A model generated the notes under the pieces. That model ran no database searches. It was not told where the DNA came from and saw only the letters and a list, made by a program, of their open reading frames with translations. From Synechococcus sp. CS-1325 (lineage in GTDB: Bacteria > Cyanobacteriota > Cyanobacteriia > PCC-6307 > Cyanobiaceae): a stretch of 57,931 nucleotides of DNA. A program made the position numbers and the translations under genes. The DNA lies in NCBI GenBank assembly GCA_025128135.1, contig JAHLYW010000039.1, forward strand, positions 1-57,931, in the 5' to 3' direction. Below, in pieces: positions 1 to 8,251 of the stretch; the stretch's first letter is position 1; the number at the start of each line of letters is the position of its first letter.

Positions 1-111
1 CCTCCTGATCATTCGACAGGGAGATAAACGACTCGACTTAAAGTAATTGATGCCAGTCGTCAGGAGCATCTGCACGTGCAGAGGATTTCCTTGCGGCTTC
101 TCAATATTGCC

Positions 112-837
112 TCAAAAGTGGCAATATTTCGAGGTTCCCTTGTTTAACCCAAGAACCTTGTTGCTGTATCTCGGCTGATTGTAAGACTTGTGAAGCATCA
201 GATCAGCCTCCAGTGACATGACGAAGGATCCCGTCCTCCACAAGTGCCTTTGGATGCCAATTCCGTAGAGATACTCTGGTCTTGGTTCCCCTCTTAAGAG
301 GAACAGGTTGGTACTAGTAGCACCTGCATATGTCATCTGCCCGCCCCAGAGAGTCACGTCCCACTGAGTTGGTGGAAGTCCGTCTTTTGGGCCTTCAACG
401 GATTGAGGTGGTGACTTTTCTGAGCCGTCACCAATGCCTGGTTGCAAAGCATCTTCAGATGAATTCAGAGAATCGATTGGTTCCATTGGAGCCGATCCAG
501 ATATGATCTCATCGCGCTCACCGGAGAGTTTCGGTAGCACCAGGTCCCAGTGTGGCAGGCTTACAGTCACAGGCGGCTGCAGGAGCGGGCTGGCTTGGCC
601 AGGCGCATCTACAGACTGAGAAAGTTCGATATGATTCAATAATCCTGGAACAACGGGGTGATTGAGATCAACCAAATTTGGCTCGATCACATCACCTGCA
701 GTTGAAGCAACTTTGAGAGGGATTGATTCAGCAACAGCCCTGCCCACCAGCAAGTTGCAACATGCCCAAGAAACTCCCATCCACACACTGAAGGCGCTAG
801 CTCGATCAACCATCAAACCTGCCCATGGAAAACCCAT
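112..837 (-). CDS. Secreted/outer-membrane-like hypothetical protein, possibly truncated
   Basis: This 241-residue protein has a hydrophobic N-terminus ending near 'GRAVAES', which looks like a signal peptide. A Pro/Ser/Asp-rich middle of about 110 residues follows. From residue 157 (WDVTLWGGQ) the sequence alternates aromatic and polar residues and includes PEYLYGIGIQRHLW and MSLEADLMLH, as in the first strands of a small outer-membrane barrel. It then stops abruptly at a TGA (112-114). The same frame stays open from that TGA to the window edge, so the barrel may once have continued. The family resemblance is to lipid-A-deacylase-like barrels, which is inference only. The gene is transcribed away from the Rieske genes. 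Confidence 0.5.
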   Translation of the reverse strand: MGFPWAGLMVDRASAFSVWMGVSWACCNLLVGRAVAESIPLKVASTAGDVIEPNLVDLNHPVVPGLLNHIELSQSVDAPGQASPLLQPPVTVSLPHWDLVLPKLSGERDEIISGSAPMEPIDSLNSSEDALQPGIGDGSEKSPPQSVEGPKDGLPPTQWDVTLWGGQMTYAGATSTNLFLLRGEPRPEYLYGIGIQRHLWRTGSFVMSLEADLMLHKSYNQPRYSNKVLGLNKGTSKYCHF

Positions 838-875
838 TTAAGGAAGCAAAGAAAAAAGGTCATTCCTTCATGATC

Positions 876-1079
876 TCAACACTTATCAAACACTCTTAGC
901 AAGTCGCAACGCGCTGGGCCGATCGCAGGGCGATCAAGGTCAACTGTTCCTAACCTGAGATCCAGAATAGTTCCACCCAATGCCGCTGCAGTTGGGCCTT
1001 GTGACCAAGGGACCACATCCACTTCACGAGCGGAAGCATCCATCGGGGTCAATGGCAATGGCACCAACCAGGCAATCAA
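876..1079 (-). CDS. Possible small ORF upstream of the outer-membrane-like gene
   Basis: This 67-residue reading frame begins with a hydrophobic stretch (MIAWLVPLPLTP). It lies on the same strand as, and 38 bases upstream of, the 112-837 gene, within an otherwise gene-free 300-base interval. No family is recognisable and no clear ribosome-binding site is seen. It could be a short secreted peptide gene or chance. Confidence 0.2.
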   Translation of the reverse strand: MIAWLVPLPLTPMDASAREVDVVPWSQGPTAAALGGTILDLRLGTVDLDRPAIGPARCDLLRVFDKC

Positions 1080-1137
1080 AGCAGAAGTACCCTGAAGTCA
1101 GCGATACTCGAGATCGTGGTAGCGTTCAAGTTCAAAA

Positions 1138-2355
1138 GTGAACAATGCCTTCCTCATTGATCAACGACACCGTGTCGATTGGGCCCGCTCGATGCGGGAG
1201 CCGGAGGCCTTTGCCAGTGAGCAAGCCGCACTGGGCCAGGTCTGGACGCTGCTGGGCCTGACGACCGACATCCCGAACGACAACGACTGGATCCGCTGCA
1301 GCCTGGGCGGCGGATCGGTGTTTGTTCAGCGCTTCGGGGCATCGATCAAGGGATTTGAGAATGTCTGTCGCCATCGCTTTCATCCGATTCGCACGGCAGC
1401 GAAAGGATCCGGCCTGGTCCGCTGCGCCTTCCATCATTGGGTCTACAACCAGGAAGGGGAAGCGGTGGGCATCCCCCAGTGCAAGAAACTGTTCGGAAGG
1501 TCCCCCAAGGAGCTGGGGGCACGGCTGAGGAACGTTGAGATCGCCTGCTGCGGTGTGCTCATCTTTGGACGCTTTGCCCATCAGGTCTCGATGAGAACAG
1601 ATTCCACCGCGGGCGAAGCGACTTCATCCGAGTGGACCACAGCAGATCCTTCGACTACCAACCAGGACAAGAGTCTTGAGGAGTTTCTTGGTGATGGATG
1701 GCCCATTCTGCGGGCGATGTGCCGAGAAGGGATTCGGCCTGGTTACAGCTCCACCGTAGTTCAGGCAAATTGGAAACTGCTTGTTGAGATCACGCTTGAG
1801 GAGTATCACGCGTTTGCCGTTCACCCCACCAGCTTTGGAAAGGGAGGCTGGCTCGATCCCGATGAAGCCTATTATCCCAGATTCGATCCACACAGTGCAT
1901 TCTTCTATGGCGGGCAACAAGGTGACTTGTCGTCCATGGCGGCAGATTGCCAGGCTGGGAACTATCAGCCCGAAGAGTACCGAATCCTGAACATTTTTCC
2001 AAACTTCCTAGTTAATCACAACCTAGCTCTTCACGCATGGTATGTAACGATAACACAGTCAGTCCCTATAGATCATCACTCGACCACGGTTCGGAGCTGG
2101 TTTTTCCAAGCCCCTTTCAAGAGGCCTCAAGCCTCATGGTTCAGACTTCAGGTTGAGCAATTCATCAATCTCTGGCTGCCATTCTTTGTTGGAATCTTCA
2201 ACAGGAAGATCACCCATGAAGATCATGTGATCTGCGAGGCCATGCAGGTCCCTGCGAGTTCAATCAATGAGTCCCCCATACTCGGGCGTGAAGAAAACCG
2301 GATCGCCTGGTTCAGGGAGGCCTATTGGAAGGCATTGGCCCAGTCAAGTCGGTAG
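1138..2355 (+). CDS. Rieske non-heme iron oxygenase (alpha-subunit type), copy 1
   Basis: A predicted aromatic-ring-hydroxylating or related oxygenase that uses a Rieske [2Fe-2S] cluster to feed electrons to a mononuclear iron. The Rieske motif is complete: C77-x-H79-x16-C96-x2-H99. The catalytic domain shows NWKLLVEITLEEYHAFAVHP, giving the two histidine iron ligands at about residues 224 and 229. A later EDHVICEAMQ segment is the likely acidic-ligand region. The start is GTG at 1138. No reductase or ferredoxin partner is adjacent, so electrons probably come from general ferredoxins. The substrate is unknown. The next gene is a close paralog in the same orientation. Confidence 0.85.
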   Translation: MNNAFLIDQRHRVDWARSMREPEAFASEQAALGQVWTLLGLTTDIPNDNDWIRCSLGGGSVFVQRFGASIKGFENVCRHRFHPIRTAAKGSGLVRCAFHHWVYNQEGEAVGIPQCKKLFGRSPKELGARLRNVEIACCGVLIFGRFAHQVSMRTDSTAGEATSSEWTTADPSTTNQDKSLEEFLGDGWPILRAMCREGIRPGYSSTVVQANWKLLVEITLEEYHAFAVHPTSFGKGGWLDPDEAYYPRFDPHSAFFYGGQQGDLSSMAADCQAGNYQPEEYRILNIFPNFLVNHNLALHAWYVTITQSVPIDHHSTTVRSWFFQAPFKRPQASWFRLQVEQFINLWLPFFVGIFNRKITHEDHVICEAMQVPASSINESPILGREENRIAWFREAYWKALAQSSR

Positions 2356-2644
2356 ACAACATTTCAGCCCGGCTGTTTGATTTGCTGGGTCAGAATCTTG
2401 GGCCTATTCTCCTAAACATCTGCTGCGATACCAAACGAAAGCTGATCATGAGCTTCGCGCCCTGCGCCCCCCTGCTCGCCGAGTTGAAGCGCTCTGGTGT
2501 TGTCTCCCCGGGTCCCAGCAAAGCCACCGGCGCCTTCACCTTGCGGAAAGAGGGCATCATGGCTGCGGCCAAACGGGGATCTGAGGCCTTCAGGATTCGC
2601 CCCGAATTCGTACATACTCCTGATCGTGGTGGCCTTCAGGTTCA

Positions 2645-3865
2645 ATGGCAAGCAGAACCTCCCCCCTGGATTGGCAACAGCGGTGTGACTGGGCTCGCTC
2701 GATGCGGGACCCTGAGGCCTTTGCCAACGAGCAGGCCGCCCTGGGCCAGACCTGGACATTGTTGGGGCTAAGCACCGACATCCCCAACGACAACGATTGG
2801 ATCCGCTGCAGCCTGGGCGGAGTATCGGTGTTTGTTCAGCGCTTCGGGGTATCGATCAAAGGCTTCGAAAATGTCTGTCAGCACCGCTTTCATCCGATTC
2901 GCACATCGCCGAGAGGATCAGGCCTGATCCGTTGCGCCTTCCACCACTGGGTGTATAACCAGGAAGGGGAGGCGGTGGGCATCCCCCAGTGCAGGAATCT
3001 GTTCGGAGTTTCGCCAAAGGAATTGGGCGCAAAGCTCAGGAAGGTGGAGATCGCCACCTGTGGCGTGCTGATCTTCGGCCGGTTTCCTGCTCAGGCTCCG
3101 GCGAAATCGGCTCCAGCCAGCGCAGCAGATCGATCCGGCCCCGGGCTGAACGAAAGTCTTGAGGAGTTTCTCGGCGAAGCCTGGCCGATTCTGAAGTCAC
3201 TCTGCAGAACTGGCATTCGACCATCTTCCACCACCCTGAATGTGAACGCCAACTGGAAACTTCTCTTTGAAATCACCCTTGAGGAATACCATGTTCATGC
3301 CGTGCACCCCAGCAATCTGGGGAAGAGAGGATACCTCGACCCTGAGCGCGCCTCTTACCCAAGGTTTGAGCCCCACAGTGGATTTTTCCACAATGGTCAG
3401 CCAGGTGATCTATCGACCATGGCCGCGAGTTGCCGCGCCAACGAGTACTCTCCTGTCGATTACAGAATTCTCCAGATCTTTCCCAACTTCCTGACTCTTC
3501 ATATTCAAGTTCTGCACTCGTGGTATGTAGTCATGACCCAATATATCCCGATAGCGCCTGATTCTACCCGGGTACAGAGCTGGTTCTACCAGGCATCCTG
3601 GCAGCGGCCTGATGCTTCCTGGTTTCGCCTTCTGGTTCAGCGCTGGATTGAACTCTGGCTTCCGTTCATCGTTGGCATTCACCTGAAGCGGATCAACCAG
3701 GAAGATCACGTCATCTGCGAAGCCATGCAGACCACGGCGGGCTCAGTCACTGAGGCACCCTTGCTCGGGCTTGAGGAGCAGAGGATCGGCTGGTTCAGAG
3801 AGGCCTACCGCGATGCCCTGGCCCGCTCGAACCGGCCGAAAAACTCCAAGGACGACCAAGGATAA
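2645..3865 (+). CDS. Rieske non-heme iron oxygenase (alpha-subunit type), copy 2
   Basis: A 406-residue paralog of the preceding oxygenase, colinear along its whole length. It has the same Rieske ligands (CQHRFHPIRT followed by CAFHHW) and the same iron-site region (NWKLLFEITLEEYHVHAVHP). The main difference is the linker after GRF, which is Ala/Pro-rich here and Thr/Ser-rich in copy 1. The similarity extends about 40 bases upstream of both starts (shared 'gatcgtggt' and 'ttca.gttca' blocks), so the duplication included 5' sequence. The 289 bases between the two genes hold no convincing gene. Both copies keep all visible metal ligands, so both look functional. The substrate is not predictable from sequence. 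Confidence 0.85.
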   Translation: MASRTSPLDWQQRCDWARSMRDPEAFANEQAALGQTWTLLGLSTDIPNDNDWIRCSLGGVSVFVQRFGVSIKGFENVCQHRFHPIRTSPRGSGLIRCAFHHWVYNQEGEAVGIPQCRNLFGVSPKELGAKLRKVEIATCGVLIFGRFPAQAPAKSAPASAADRSGPGLNESLEEFLGEAWPILKSLCRTGIRPSSTTLNVNANWKLLFEITLEEYHVHAVHPSNLGKRGYLDPERASYPRFEPHSGFFHNGQPGDLSTMAASCRANEYSPVDYRILQIFPNFLTLHIQVLHSWYVVMTQYIPIAPDSTRVQSWFYQASWQRPDASWFRLLVQRWIELWLPFIVGIHLKRINQEDHVICEAMQTTAGSVTEAPLLGLEEQRIGWFREAYRDALARSNRPKNSKDDQG

Positions 3866-4107
3866 CGGAACTGCGGCCAGCCAGCCGCCCGGCCATCATC
3901 CAACAAGAGCTCCGAGGATGGCAAAGCTGTCCACTCCATCGTTCTGTACCCGCCGTCGAGATCACTTCAAACCGGGCTTTCTGGCAGATTGAAAACAGCC
4001 TTCGGCGATTCGATCGGTCGACATCATCAAGAGTGAGATGGAAATCCACTCCACAGATACCTTGCCAATGATAGGGTTGAATCATTGCTCGATCTGCAAG
4101 GCGTATC

Positions 4108-4701
4108 CTGAAGCCAGCTGAAATCGGCGACGCCTATAACAGAATCGCCGGCTGGTGGGAGGCCGAGCTACAGGCCTCAACCCGTGGGCTTGCCTATGTG
4201 GAGCGGGCGATTGGCCTCTGCACCGCAAGACAGAAGGCTCTGGATGTGGGGTGTGGAACCGGCGGCCGAATCCTGAGCGCCCTGGAGAAAGCAGGATTTG
4301 AGCTGACCGGCCTGGATGTGTCGCAGGAGATGCTGCGCATCGCCAGGGATCATCACCCCACGGTTGCATTCATGTGGGCCGATGTGTGCACATGGGAGCC
4401 AGCCGGGCCCTTTGACCTCATCACCGCCTGGGACAGCCTCATCCATGTGCCGCTGGCGCTGCAGGGCAGTGTGCTTGAAAAGCTCTGCCATGCCTTGAAC
4501 CCCCACGGCGTGATCCTGATCACCGTTGGCGGCAGCAAGGGCGAGCTGACAAGCCGCATGCAGGGCGTGAGCTTTTATCACAGCTCCCTGAATGATCACC
4601 ACTATCTCGAAGTGATCAAAGCCGCCGGATGCCGGTGCCTTCTGCTGGAGTGCGATCAGTTCCCCGAGGAGCACATGGTGCTGATTGCTGTTAAAGAGTG
4701 A
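4108..4701 (+). CDS. Class I SAM-dependent methyltransferase with non-ATG start
   Basis: A small Rossmann-fold methyltransferase with motif I ALDVGCGTGGR, an acidic strand-2 end (ELTGLDVS), and the post-I WADVCTWEP and DLITAWDSL segments. The family N-terminus YNRIAGWWEAEL is clearly coded upstream of the first GTG (4198), so that GTG is too late. An in-frame TGA lies at 4078-4080, leaving only ATC, ATT or CTG as starts. CTG at 4108 follows an AAGGCG ribosome-binding-like element by 5 bases and gives a sensible N-terminus (LKPAEIGDAYN). Alternatively the original ATG has mutated. The substrate is unknown. The 240 bases upstream hold no gene I can support. Confidence 0.7.
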   Translation: MKPAEIGDAYNRIAGWWEAELQASTRGLAYVERAIGLCTARQKALDVGCGTGGRILSALEKAGFELTGLDVSQEMLRIARDHHPTVAFMWADVCTWEPAGPFDLITAWDSLIHVPLALQGSVLEKLCHALNPHGVILITVGGSKGELTSRMQGVSFYHSSLNDHHYLEVIKAAGCRCLLLECDQFPEEHMVLIAVKE

Positions 4702-4914
4702 TGCCGCCCCCCAAGCAGCACAGTGCTGAAGCGCTCCTGAAGATTTCAGCCCTGGGCGGCACTTTCCTGGCTGATCTTGAACCGCCGGCAGCATCCACCG
4801 ACAGGCCACGAAGATCCTGCCTGTTGTTTCCATTGGCGCTGTGCTTGTTGCCGCCCTGTTGGATGGGGTGCCAAGCAGCGCACTGAACCCCGAGCAGGGT
4901 TCTGGCCGGCCCCC

Positions 4915-7371
4915 TCACACGATCGCCAACGACGTGAGCGCACCACTGAAGCCGGTGATCTCCACGATTGAATCGTTGGCGGCCTGGAAGCCGGCCAGCC
5001 CATCATTGAGCGCCAGGAAGGTGCGGGTGCCGCCAGTGGCGCCGAGGCTGAAGCTGGCCGCACCGTTGGCCACGAAGCTGCTGGGGGTGAGCACCGCCGC
5101 CAGCGCCGTGGCGCTGAGGTCGGTCGCCCGGCCCAGCTCACGCAGGGTGGCGGCGGACACGGCCTGTGGGCCGTCGATGCGGTCGCTGCCGATCGCCAGA
5201 TCGGTGATCTGATCGCGGGCATTGAGCAGCGAATCGCGCAGGCTGGTGAGGCGGAAGGTGTCGGCACCGCCCAGGCCGGTGAGCAGGTCAGCCGTGGCGC
5301 TGCTGCTGAGCAGGTTGGCGGCGGCATTGCCGGTTCGGAAGCTGGGGCTGGGGTCGCTGAAGCCGAGCCGGCCGGTGGCGCCGAACAGGGCCGCGGCCGT
5401 GAGCGATCCGCTGCCCCCCAGCGCTCGCCCCTGGCTGGCGTTGAAGCCCACGTTCACGCTGCCGCCGGGCTGAATCGCGCTGGCCCATGCATCACCGCTC
5501 ACCGTGTGGCGCCACAGGCCGCCCGCCAGCGCCGTGCTGCTGATCCGCACCCCCCAGGGGGTGCCGCTGGGCCGGTGCGGGCTGTCGAAGCTGAAGTTCC
5601 AGCCATTCAGCGGTGCCGTGCCCGTATTGGTGAGCTTGAGCTGCACCGTCATGCCGCCGGTCCAGATCGACCCCCCCACCGACACCGCCAGGTCTGGGCT
5701 GGAGGTGATCGGAATGCCGTTGAGCGTCTGGGGCAACGGTGTGCCGGGCTGGGGGGTTGGGGTGGGCGTGGGAGTTGGCGTTGGAGTTGGAGTTGGAGTT
5801 GGGGTTGGGGTTGGGGTTGGGGTTGGGGTTGGCGTGGGTGTGGGCGTAGGTGTGGGAGTGGGGGTGGGGATCGGCGTCACCGGTGTGCCACTGCCAGGGC
5901 GTACGGAAATGCCGGGCAGGGCATCGAGCTGGGCATCGGTGAGCGCCCGACCGCCCCGCCGCTCCACGCTGCGGGCGAAGGCACCGGCCAGGCCGGCGTT
6001 GTAGTCGATCGCCACCTCGTTGGCCACGAAGTCGTCGCGGCGGTCCTGGTAGGAGAAGTCGTTGGAGCTGCTCGGGCCACCCACCAACGCCCCATAAAGG
6101 ATGTGCGTGTTGGGCAGGCCATTGCGGAAGCCATCCCAGCCCACCCCCGAAGCCGCCCGGTGATGCGGCTGGCGCGGCGCATTGGCCCCGAAGCCCACCA
6201 CGTAGCTCGAGTTGCGCGGATTGGCCCCGAGGACATAATCCACCGTGCCCTGGGACAGGCGGCCGTAGGCCCCACCGGGGTCACGCACGTTGTCGGCATA
6301 GACATCCGCCAGGAAGGCGGTGTTGGCGGCATAGCGCAGCGAGCCCCACTGGCTGATGTGGCGCAGACCACCGGCGCTGATCGACACGCCGTTGCCGCCG
6401 TTCACCCAGTTGTTCAACCAGAGTTCCACGTCCTGCTGAATGCGGGCCGAGCCGGTGTCTTCCGCCAGGATCACTGCGGTGGCATAGGAGGCGTCGTCCC
6501 AGTTGCCCGTCCAGCCACGCGAGAGGCCACCGATGTTGTTGGTGTAGATCGACAGCGCCTTGTCGCGGTAGGCCGTGCCGTTGCCGCCAGCGGCGGTCAC
6601 CGCCCGCGACAGCCAGGCCGCGCCATAGGCCAGCTCATCGTTGAAGCCACTCCAGGAGTTGTAGTAGTTGCGCACCTCCGGTATCGAATCGGCGTAGCTG
6701 CCCCGGTAGCGATCCGCGAAGTCGTAGAGCGAAACGGCCCGGCTCAGCAGCACATCGGCGTAGGCCGCCTGGCCGTTCTGGCGGAACAGCACCGACGCCG
6801 AAGCCAGCGCCGCCGCCGAACCAGCGGCCACATCGGAGCCGGGCTTGCTCGGCGTCACCGCCATCGCCGGCCGGGCGATCGTCTGGCTTTCCGGGGAGCT
6901 CCAGAGGGAATGATCCGCCCCCACATTGCCCACCTGCGCCACGAAGTACCGCGTGGTGCCGGCCGCATCCACACCGTGGGCTTTCAGCAGATAGTCGGTG
7001 CCCCAGCGCACGGCGTCGAGCAGTTCATCGGTCTGGCCGGAGAGGGCATAGCCATCGGAGAACTCGATCCCGCCCCAGGAGAGGGTGGCGAGCGTGGAGG
7101 CCAGCGGCAGGCCGAACTTGGAATGGTCGCCGGCATCGTGATAGCCGCCGGTGAGGTCGAGCGTCAGCCCGGGCTGGAGGTTGGCGGCGGTTTGCCCACC
7201 GAAGTACACCCCATCGGCGCCATCCCGCAGGCCGGAATCGCCGCGCCAGTCGATCCGCTTGGTGGCTTCATTAAGATTGCCGGAGCGCTGCGCTTCATAG
7301 AAGAGAAAGTTCTTCTGCAGCGCCTCCGCGTAGTTGAACGTCACCCCGGTCAACGGATCAACAGTGGCCAT
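4915..7371 (-). CDS. Modular GH9 endoglucanase with CBM2 and bluetail C-terminus
   Basis: A predicted secreted cellulase of 818 residues. The glycoside hydrolase 9 domain (about 10-480) has the YHDAGDHSKFG signature (catalytic Asp79/Asp82), the RQPHHR histidine region (about 400-405) and the acid-catalyst segment NEVAIDYNAG (Glu452). A Pro-Thr linker (about 497-547) joins it to a family 2 carbohydrate-binding module (about 556-665, with paired Trp-containing strands such as GWNFSF and LWRHTVSGDAW). The C-terminus (about 680-818, ending with a GADTF block and DSIVEITGFSGAL) matches the cyanobacterial 'bluetail' surface-protein tail, which is related to RTX-type domains. There is no N-terminal signal peptide, so C-terminally directed (type I-like) export is inferred. 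It lies directly downstream of a LuxR-type regulator on the same strand. Confidence 0.88.
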   Translation of the reverse strand: MATVDPLTGVTFNYAEALQKNFLFYEAQRSGNLNEATKRIDWRGDSGLRDGADGVYFGGQTAANLQPGLTLDLTGGYHDAGDHSKFGLPLASTLATLSWGGIEFSDGYALSGQTDELLDAVRWGTDYLLKAHGVDAAGTTRYFVAQVGNVGADHSLWSSPESQTIARPAMAVTPSKPGSDVAAGSAAALASASVLFRQNGQAAYADVLLSRAVSLYDFADRYRGSYADSIPEVRNYYNSWSGFNDELAYGAAWLSRAVTAAGGNGTAYRDKALSIYTNNIGGLSRGWTGNWDDASYATAVILAEDTGSARIQQDVELWLNNWVNGGNGVSISAGGLRHISQWGSLRYAANTAFLADVYADNVRDPGGAYGRLSQGTVDYVLGANPRNSSYVVGFGANAPRQPHHRAASGVGWDGFRNGLPNTHILYGALVGGPSSSNDFSYQDRRDDFVANEVAIDYNAGLAGAFARSVERRGGRALTDAQLDALPGISVRPGSGTPVTPIPTPTPTPTPTPTPTPTPTPTPTPTPTPTPTPTPTPTPTPQPGTPLPQTLNGIPITSSPDLAVSVGGSIWTGGMTVQLKLTNTGTAPLNGWNFSFDSPHRPSGTPWGVRISSTALAGGLWRHTVSGDAWASAIQPGGSVNVGFNASQGRALGGSGSLTAAALFGATGRLGFSDPSPSFRTGNAAANLLSSSATADLLTGLGGADTFRLTSLRDSLLNARDQITDLAIGSDRIDGPQAVSAATLRELGRATDLSATALAAVLTPSSFVANGAASFSLGATGGTRTFLALNDGLAGFQAANDSIVEITGFSGALTSLAIV
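5734..5883. repeat. Hexanucleotide-type tandem repeat encoding the Pro-Thr linker
   Basis: About 150 bases of near-perfect 6-base repeats (variants of gttggg, gtgggc and gttgga on the plus strand) encode about 22 Pro-Thr units of the cellulase linker. Synonymous variation among units clusters in blocks, which suggests expansion by slippage or unequal exchange. The number of units is likely to vary between strains. Confidence 0.9.
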
Positions 7372-7410
7372 CGCGCAGATCAGATCGCTGCCATGGTCTT
7401 AGGCCGGATT

Positions 7411-7497
7411 CCCCCGCCGGGGCGACCCCCATCGGAGGGTGATTCGCCGCTCAGGCGGGGGTGAGCACCGGCGTTGCTACGGGGCCCCACGCCGGTG
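7411..7497 (-). terminator. Two GC-rich hairpins between the LuxR-type gene and the cellulase
   Basis: Two inverted repeats occupy the 129-base gap. One pairs CACCGGCG (7466-7473) with CGCCGGTG (7490-7497), with GGGGCCCC in its loop, just after the regulator's stop. The other pairs CCCCCGCC (7411-7418) with GGCGGGGG (7454-7461). Neither is followed by a clear T run on the minus strand. They may act as a weak terminator or processing element, or as a structured leader for the cellulase mRNA. Confidence 0.4.
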
Positions 7498-7500
7498 ACC

Positions 7501-8193
7501 TCAGCGCAGCCGGATCAGCCCCTGACGCAGCCCGATCACCAGGGCCTGCAGGCGGTTACGCGCCCCCATGTTCTGCAGCAGCCGCTTGGTGTACGACTTC
7601 GCCGTGCTCGGGCTGATCATCAGCCGCTCGGCGATCTCCCGGTCGGTGAGCCCATCGGCGAGCCCCTCCAGGATCTGGTAATCGCGCGGGCTCAGTTCGC
7701 TCACCGGCGCCGGCATCGGTTGCTTCCGCATCGAGGCACTGCGGAAATGGCAGCCGCCGAGTGCCGCCAGCACTGCCGCCTGCAGGGCGCCGCTGTGGAA
7801 GGTCATGTCGCGTTCCGCCACCAGCCCATCGATCCAGGCGGCCCGCACCAGGGCCGGGTCGGGATCGGTCCCCGTGCTGATCACGATCACCTTCAGGGCC
7901 GGATGCCGCTCCTTCGCCGTGGCGGTGAGAGCCAGCACGTCGCCGCTCTCAAGGCTGTCGGAGCACACCAGCAGCCCGTGGGGCTGCTCCGCCAGACGGC
8001 TCAGGCAGCTGCCGGCATCGGTGACCGCACAACCGATCAGCCCGTAACCGAACAGACCGATCGTGTAGCGCAGCAGCAACGGCTCGTTGCCCATCGCCAA
8101 CGCCACCCGTGGCGGGATCGCCGTGGAGAGCAGCGCCCGGCGCATCACCGTTCGCCGGATCTGCACAACGGGGAGATCGGCGGTGAAATCCAA
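7501..8193 (-). CDS. LuxR/NarL-type transcriptional regulator with degenerate receiver
   Basis: A 230-residue protein. The C-terminal 65 residues form a LuxR-type helix-turn-helix: LSPRDYQILEGLADGLTDRE, then IAERLMISPSTAKSYTKRLL. The N-terminal half has the alternating hydrophobic pattern of a receiver domain. At the usual phospho-Asp strand end it reads LLVCSDSLESGD, so the normal acceptor context is not conserved and it may not be phosphorylated. The start could also be the later ATG (MRRALLS). Its position upstream of the cellulase, on the same strand, makes that gene a candidate target, by inference. Confidence 0.8.
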   Translation of the reverse strand: MDFTADLPVVQIRRTVMRRALLSTAIPPRVALAMGNEPLLLRYTIGLFGYGLIGCAVTDAGSCLSRLAEQPHGLLVCSDSLESGDVLALTATAKERHPALKVIVISTGTDPDPALVRAAWIDGLVAERDMTFHSGALQAAVLAALGGCHFRSASMRKQPMPAPVSELSPRDYQILEGLADGLTDREIAERLMISPSTAKSYTKRLLQNMGARNRLQALVIGLRQGLIRLR

Positions 8194-8251
8194 GGGGGGC
8201 GCAAACGGGGTCAGAGCAAGGGCAGGCTATGGCGACAGGAAGGCAAGGCCT

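Noticed and set aside
2325..2771. Plus-strand frame bridging the two Rieske genes
   Set aside because: It overlaps both oxygenase genes out of frame. The middle part (MSFAPCAPLLAELKRSG) has no support beyond being open.
4698..4886. Small plus-strand frame after the methyltransferase
   Set aside because: Pro/Cys-rich, no ribosome-binding site, and it lies in the short gap at the 3' end of the cellulase.
5734..5883. CRISPR-like repeat array
   Set aside because: The repeats are contiguous 6-base units with no spacers, and they encode a Pro-Thr linker in frame.
5506..7464. 652-codon plus-strand frame opposite the cellulase
   Set aside because: It is the antisense of a clearly assigned GH9 enzyme. 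Its product is His/Arg/Gly-rich without domains, as expected from high-GC codon bias.
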